Origin: Bizionia argentinensis JUB59
GTDB lineage: Bacteria > Bacteroidota > Bacteroidia > Flavobacteriales > Flavobacteriaceae
NCBI RefSeq assembly: GCF_000224335.1
Contig: NZ_AFXZ01000002.1
Coordinates: 1-64,000, forward strand
Reading direction: 5' to 3'
DNA: 64,000 nt
The notes below the pieces were generated by a model, which saw only the letters and a list, made by a program, of their open reading frames with translations, ran no database searches and was not told the origin of the DNA. A program made the translations under genes and the position numbers. Shown here one piece after another: positions 63,791 through 64,000 of this stretch (position 1 is the stretch's first letter; every line of letters starts with the position of its first letter).

Positions 63791-64000
63791 TATAGAGCAA
63801 AGGGCATAGTTGATTTATTTTTAGTTAATATTTTTTCTCACAGAATTTATTAAATTAAGTTGAAGTAAATCTATATTTTGATTTTCTCTATGAATTTAAG
63901 AAGACATCAACCAATTGGTCTTCCTCTACCTTATAAATCTATCTTAAAGTCTGTATTAATTATGCTAAAAATGGTAATTTGGCATAGTTTTTATTGAATT

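Noticed and set aside
1..64000. CRISPR array
   Set aside because: No series of equal short repeats with unique spacers was found; the island repeats are long and sit between genes.

Overview
The window is low-GC chromosomal DNA from a member of the Bacteroidota, most likely a marine Flavobacteriaceae. The signs are very AT-rich intergenic DNA, Bacteroidota-type promoter boxes (TAnnTTTG), weak ribosome binding sites with several TTG starts, and families typical of the group (DUF4159, DUF4870-like, WG-repeat, TamB, split HdrC/HdrB-like iron-sulfur proteins, RibBA). The genus cannot be named from sequence alone.

Layout. 0.2-5.5 kb: tRNA-Ser(UGA), a succinate/acetate CoA-transferase divergent from an AraC regulator, a nitroreductase, a DegT-type aminotransferase and a small membrane protein. 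6.0-6.8 kb: a lipoprotein made of two cupin-like repeats. 7.1-14.3 kb: a minus-strand envelope/stress operon, tpx-dgkA-ftsK-lolA-lptF/G-ribBA. 14.5-20.7 kb: two tandem fasciclin proteins, a thioredoxin pair, peroxiredoxin, an NhaC antiporter, and a Cys/Met-lyase divergent from an Lrp regulator. 20.8-24.0 kb: S41 peptidase and dihydrolipoyl dehydrogenase.

24.1-32.3 kb is an accessory island. All its intact genes lie on the plus strand: a PHP-ATPase gene with a small partner (candidate phage defence), a glycine-zipper protein, a toxin-antitoxin pair whose toxin is frameshifted, an HD-domain fusion, a WG-repeat protein, and truncated glycosyltransferase and pentapeptide-repeat genes. The genes are separated by about 90-150 bp structured spacers that begin in a CAAC/TAAC box and end near a CATATAC box followed by GTTAGC. 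These resemble integron attC sites but are not canonical. A 168-bp sequence is present twice, about 93% identical, and an IS1182-type transposase fragment abuts the second copy. This looks like a gene-cassette array without a visible integrase, and it is the most interesting part of the window.

32.4-39.6 kb: a methyltransferase, LpxD, a flavin amine oxidase, a glutamate-receptor-like potassium channel, a DUF3124 lipoprotein, an OMPLA-type phospholipase and three tRNAs (Arg-UCU, Pro-UGG, Ser-GCU). 39.7-46.3 kb: a minus-strand run of RNA-modification and housekeeping genes (HAD hydrolase, THUMP-like methyltransferase, AI-2E permease, TrmH-like, DUF4159, RsmE, parvulin, TsaD). 46.4-50.8 kb: TamB. 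51.0-54.3 kb: central carbon genes (pfkA, gapA, a BadF-type kinase, mgsA). 54.4-59.8 kb: RidA and envelope genes (LptD-like, N-acetylmuramoyl amidase, MCE/MlaD). 59.8-63.8 kb: HdrC/HdrB-like iron-sulfur proteins with unrelated small genes between them, and a conserved hypothetical.
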